From Crocosphaera chwakensis CCY0110 (GTDB lineage Bacteria > Cyanobacteriota > Cyanobacteriia > Cyanobacteriales > Microcystaceae), in contig NZ_AAXW01000065.1 in NCBI RefSeq assembly GCF_000169335.1, positions 1 through 24,758 on the forward strand: a stretch of 24,758 nucleotides of DNA, in the 5' to 3' direction. Shown here in pieces: positions 22,085 through 24,758 of this stretch. Position 1 is the first letter of the stretch; each line of letters starts with the position of its first letter. The notes beneath the pieces were generated by a model that was not told the origin of the DNA, did not search any database, and worked only from the letters and a program-made list of their open reading frames with translations. The translations under genes and the position numbers were made by a program.

Positions 22085-23158
22085 ATGGTTAAGACTCCTG
22101 TTAGACCCGATCAGCCGAAACCAGGAACAAAAGCACCTTCTCAAGAAACCCTCCTCACCCCTCGTTTTTATATTACAGACTTTGAAACGGCGGCCAACCT
22201 TTCTTTAACGGAACAGGAAACCGAGTTAAACGCCATGTTGACGGAAATGCGTAACGACTATAACCGTCATCATTTTGTTAGAGATGAAGAATTTAAAACT
22301 GGTAACTGGGACCATTTAGATGAAACCACAAGAGAAGGTTTTATTGAGTATTTAGAACGGTCTTGTATTTCTGAATTTTCTGGCTTTTTACTCTTCAAAG
22401 AATTATCTAGAAAACTCAAAGGCCGTAACCCCATTTTATCAGAAATGTTTCATTTAATGGCCAGAGATGAAGCCCGTCATGCAGGGTTTTTAAACAAGGC
22501 CATGGCTGACTTTAACCTATCTTTGGATTTAGGAAAAGTTACTAAAACCCGTACCTATACCTTTTTTCCCTTGGAGTGGGTTATTTACACCGTTTATCTC
22601 TCTGAAAAAATTGGTTACTGGCGTTATATTATCATTTTCCATCACTTAGAAAAACATCCAGAAAAACAATTTTATCCTATTTTCAAAAAATTTGAAAACT
22701 GGTGTCAAGATGAGAACCGTCACGGCGATATTTTTACCGCTTTATTACGTTCTCAACCTAAACTTTGGAATACCTGGAAAGCACGGTTATGGAGTCGTTT
22801 TTTCCTCTTATCTGTTTTTGCAACCCATACTTTAACGGTTCATGAAAGAGCTAGTTTTTATGAATCTTTAGGGTTAAATGCCACAGAATTTGATAAAGAA
22901 GTGATTCGTAAAACAAACGAAACCTCCGCCAGAGCATTTCCTAGTGTTTTAGACGTAGATCATCCCGAATTTTATCCCCGTTTACAACGGTGTTCTCAGC
23001 GTAATTTAAAGATGAAAGAAATAGGAGAAAGTAATACTCCTAAATTCGTTAAAACTTTGCGTAAACTGCCTTTAATGGCTGGAATTGTCGGAGATTTACT
23101 GCGTATTTATTTAATCAAACCCATTGATGCTGAAGCATTACGGGGAACGGTTCGTTAA
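22085..23158 (+). CDS. acsF: Mg-protoporphyrin IX monomethyl ester oxidative cyclase
   Basis: The 357-residue product is the oxygen-dependent cyclase that forms the isocyclic fifth ring of chlorophyll (protochlorophyllide synthesis, at the membrane). Diiron-site motifs are present: LERSCISEFSGF (90-101), RDEARHAGFLNKAM (127-140) and NWCQDENRHGDIF (205-217). Compared with what I remember of the standard AcsF-I consensus, stretches such as FFPLEWVIYTVYLSEKIGYW and FATHTLTVHERASFYESLG look closer to the low-oxygen isoform (ChlAII, Synechocystis sll1874); this is from memory and needs a tree. The start was chosen by the ribosome-binding site (22085, not 22079). No heme oxygenase or hemN gene is adjacent. 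A strong terminator follows. Confidence 0.95.
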   Translation: MVKTPVRPDQPKPGTKAPSQETLLTPRFYITDFETAANLSLTEQETELNAMLTEMRNDYNRHHFVRDEEFKTGNWDHLDETTREGFIEYLERSCISEFSGFLLFKELSRKLKGRNPILSEMFHLMARDEARHAGFLNKAMADFNLSLDLGKVTKTRTYTFFPLEWVIYTVYLSEKIGYWRYIIIFHHLEKHPEKQFYPIFKKFENWCQDENRHGDIFTALLRSQPKLWNTWKARLWSRFFLLSVFATHTLTVHERASFYESLGLNATEFDKEVIRKTNETSARAFPSVLDVDHPEFYPRLQRCSQRNLKMKEIGESNTPKFVKTLRKLPLMAGIVGDLLRIYLIKPIDAEALRGTVR

Positions 23159-23194
23159 ATGAATTTTACCTAGTCTTAATCTAAAACAGTTTCC

Positions 23195-23227
23195 GAAAGC
23201 TTGCTGATGCAGGCTTTCTTTTTTTTT
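23195..23227 (+). terminator. Rho-independent terminator of acsF
   Basis: GAAAGCTTGC (23195-23204), a TGAT loop and GCAGGCTTTC (23209-23218) make a 10-bp stem with one wobble pair, followed by nine T residues (23219-23227). It lies 36 nt after the acsF stop and separates acsF from the P450 transcript. Confidence 0.93.
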
Positions 23228-23299
23228 GTTATATTGATAATTATATGCTCCTCTATACTGTTTGTTCCCTGTTCCCTAACCGTTTTGACTCAATAAGTT

Positions 23300-23328
23300 T
23301 TGAATCAATAAAAAGAGCAAAATATAAA
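23300..23328 (+). promoter_or_regulatory. Sigma70-type promoter of the P450 gene
   Basis: TTGAAT (23300-23305) and TATAAA (23323-23328) are spaced by exactly 17 bp. Transcription would begin near 23335, leaving a leader of about 20 nt that contains the GAGGA ribosome-binding site at 23343-23347. The position downstream of the acsF terminator supports an independent transcription unit. Confidence 0.65.
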
Positions 23329-23355
23329 TAAGAGTAGAATGTGAGGACAACTCTC

Positions 23356-24720
23356 ATGACAGCAACCATTAAAGCTAAAAAAAGCAATAATTTAGCTTTT
23401 CCCCAGGGAATCAAACGTTATGGGTTGAAGGGAATTTTAAATCTTATTTTTCGTCCGTTACCAACGTTAGAAGCTTATCGAAACCGCTACGGAGACATTT
23501 ACTATTCTCCTGCTTTTTCTAGTTTCCCTCCTTTTATTGTGGTTAGTAATTCAGAAGGGGTTGAAGCCTTATTTACGGCTGATCCTGACTTATTTAACTC
23601 TGGAACTTCTAATGCTGCTTTTCAACCCTTATTAGGTAGTCAATCTATTTTACAATTGGATGGGGAACCCCATAAAAAAAGACGTAAGTTATTAATGCCA
23701 TCGTTTCATGGACAAAGGTTACAAACTTACGGAGAAATTATTACAAATATTACTCAGTCTATCATTAGTCATTGGCAAAAAGAAGATATTTTCTCTATGA
23801 GGGAAGTTACCCAAGAAATCACATTAAGTGTGATTCTTCAAGCAGTCTTTGGAATTACTCAAGGAAACAACTATCAATCATTAAGAAAACAATTAGGTCG
23901 CTATTTAGACTTATTTAATTCTCCCTTATACACTTCTACGTTGTTCCTTCCTATTTTACAGAAAAACTGGGGAACATGGACACCTTGGGGGAATTTTATT
24001 GCTCAAAGAGATAAAGTATATGAGTTACTAAGTCAAGAAATTGATAAACGGACAACAACGAAAGATGGTGAAGATATTCTCACTTTATTATTATCAGTTA
24101 TCGATGAAGAAGGGGAACATCTGACTAAAAGTGAGGTCATGAGTGAATTAATGACTTTATTATTTGCTGGTCATGAAACCACCGCTTCGGCCTTAGCTTG
24201 GGCATTTTATTGGATTCATTTTCATCCTGAAATTTATCATAATCTCAAAGATGAATTAGATACTATTGATCTTGATACCGATCCGATGGAAATTGCCAAA
24301 CTTCCCTATTTAAGTGCAGTGGTTTCTGAAACGTTAAGAATTTATCCTATTGCCTTATTTGCCTTTAGTCGAACCCTTACAACCTCCTGGGAATTCATGG
24401 GTTATTCTTTAGACAAAGGAATGTCTTTGGCCCCTTGCATTTATTTAGTTCATCATCATCCTGATATTTATCCTAATTCCAAACAATTTAAACCGGAACG
24501 CTTTTTAGAACGTCAATTTTCTCCTTACGAATTTATACCTTTTGGTGGAAGTAACCGTCGCTGTTTGGGTTATGCGTTAGCGTTGTATGAAATGAAATTA
24601 GTTTTAGCTACTGTCTTAAAACAGGTTAACTTAAAATTAGTGAGTTCTCAGCCTATTTTACCTGTCAGAAGAGGGTTTACTATGAGTCCTCAAGGGGGCG
24701 TAAAAATGCAAGTTATCTAG
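23356..24720 (+). CDS. Cytochrome P450, CYP110-like
   Basis: The 454-residue product is a soluble bacterial P450 monooxygenase. It has the oxygen-binding helix LLFAGHETTASALAW (268-282), the ExxR motif SETLR (324-328), the PERF block KPERFLE (379-385) and the haem loop FIPFGGSNRRCLGYALA (393-409) with axial ligand Cys403. N-terminal blocks RPLPTLEAYRNRYGD and LMPSFHGQRLQTYGE resemble the cyanobacterial CYP110 family, whose members oxidise fatty acids or terpenes; the substrate here is unknown. I chose the ATG at 23356 because GAGGA lies 8 nt upstream; the GTG at 23341 would add five residues. It is probably monocistronic, with no electron-transfer partner or terpene synthase next to it in the window. 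Confidence 0.92.
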   Translation: MTATIKAKKSNNLAFPQGIKRYGLKGILNLIFRPLPTLEAYRNRYGDIYYSPAFSSFPPFIVVSNSEGVEALFTADPDLFNSGTSNAAFQPLLGSQSILQLDGEPHKKRRKLLMPSFHGQRLQTYGEIITNITQSIISHWQKEDIFSMREVTQEITLSVILQAVFGITQGNNYQSLRKQLGRYLDLFNSPLYTSTLFLPILQKNWGTWTPWGNFIAQRDKVYELLSQEIDKRTTTKDGEDILTLLLSVIDEEGEHLTKSEVMSELMTLLFAGHETTASALAWAFYWIHFHPEIYHNLKDELDTIDLDTDPMEIAKLPYLSAVVSETLRIYPIALFAFSRTLTTSWEFMGYSLDKGMSLAPCIYLVHHHPDIYPNSKQFKPERFLERQFSPYEFIPFGGSNRRCLGYALALYEMKLVLATVLKQVNLKLVSSQPILPVRRGFTMSPQGGVKMQVI

Positions 24721-24758
24721 ACAGTGCAAAAATCAATTAGTATTTTAATTATCATTCT

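Overview
The window looks like a chromosome segment of a unicellular cyanobacterium of the Crocosphaera/Cyanothece type. Evidence: the octamer GCGATCGC (HIP1) occurs 13 times, and the genes include acsF (chlorophyll synthesis), a cyanobacterial arginine dihydrolase (AgrE/ArgZ), a CYP110-like P450 and several small cyanobacteria-specific families. The genus is inferred from general sequence character, not from any search.

Layout. (1) 1-7793, all minus strand: a tight five-gene surface-glycan operon. It reads, in transcription order, a sulfotransferase with a long coiled coil, a glycosyltransferase-coiled coil-TylF methyltransferase fusion, a stand-alone methyltransferase, a second glycosyltransferase-coiled coil-methyltransferase fusion whose glycosyltransferase half has lost its active-site motifs, and a methyltransferase-GT4 fusion that runs off the left edge. 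Three of these otherwise unrelated enzymes carry the same ~18-residue motif (AM-E/Q-S-S/T-KFWK-L/I-R..W) directly after a coiled coil. (2) 7981-9658: thrB, a 48-residue zinc-finger-like protein and a pair of tiny cyanobacterial proteins. (3) 9825-11936: agrE, with a hairpin just after its stop. (4) 12113-15367: a decayed small ORF, then the minus-strand group rpmG, rpsR, RNase II-like gene and a hypothetical gene. (5) 15536-18922: an exported protein, a 1-Cys-type PrxQ with a clear terminator, a divergent conserved hypothetical gene, cobQ and a very short [2Fe-2S] ferredoxin. (6) 18998-21993: an AT-rich accessory stretch with an exported hypothetical protein, a YjbQ-family protein, an orphan hydrogenase-maturation-protease homologue, an enolase-superfamily enzyme of NSAR/OSBS type and a Uma2 remnant. 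(7) 22085-24720: acsF with a strong terminator, and a P450 gene with its own recognisable promoter.

How the genes work together. Region 1 probably builds and decorates (methylates, sulfates) an extracellular polysaccharide or glycoprotein glycan. The repeated coiled-coil/KFWKLR module suggests that its enzymes share an assembly or membrane platform; this is the most novel signal I see. agrE feeds arginine nitrogen, for example from cyanophycin, into ornithine, proline and ammonia. rpmG-rpsR-RNase II links ribosomal proteins with RNA turnover. cobQ makes a cobamide precursor, and acsF closes the fifth ring of chlorophyll. Most of the rest is conserved housekeeping. I saw no tRNA, rRNA, CRISPR array, intact insertion sequence or phage gene.
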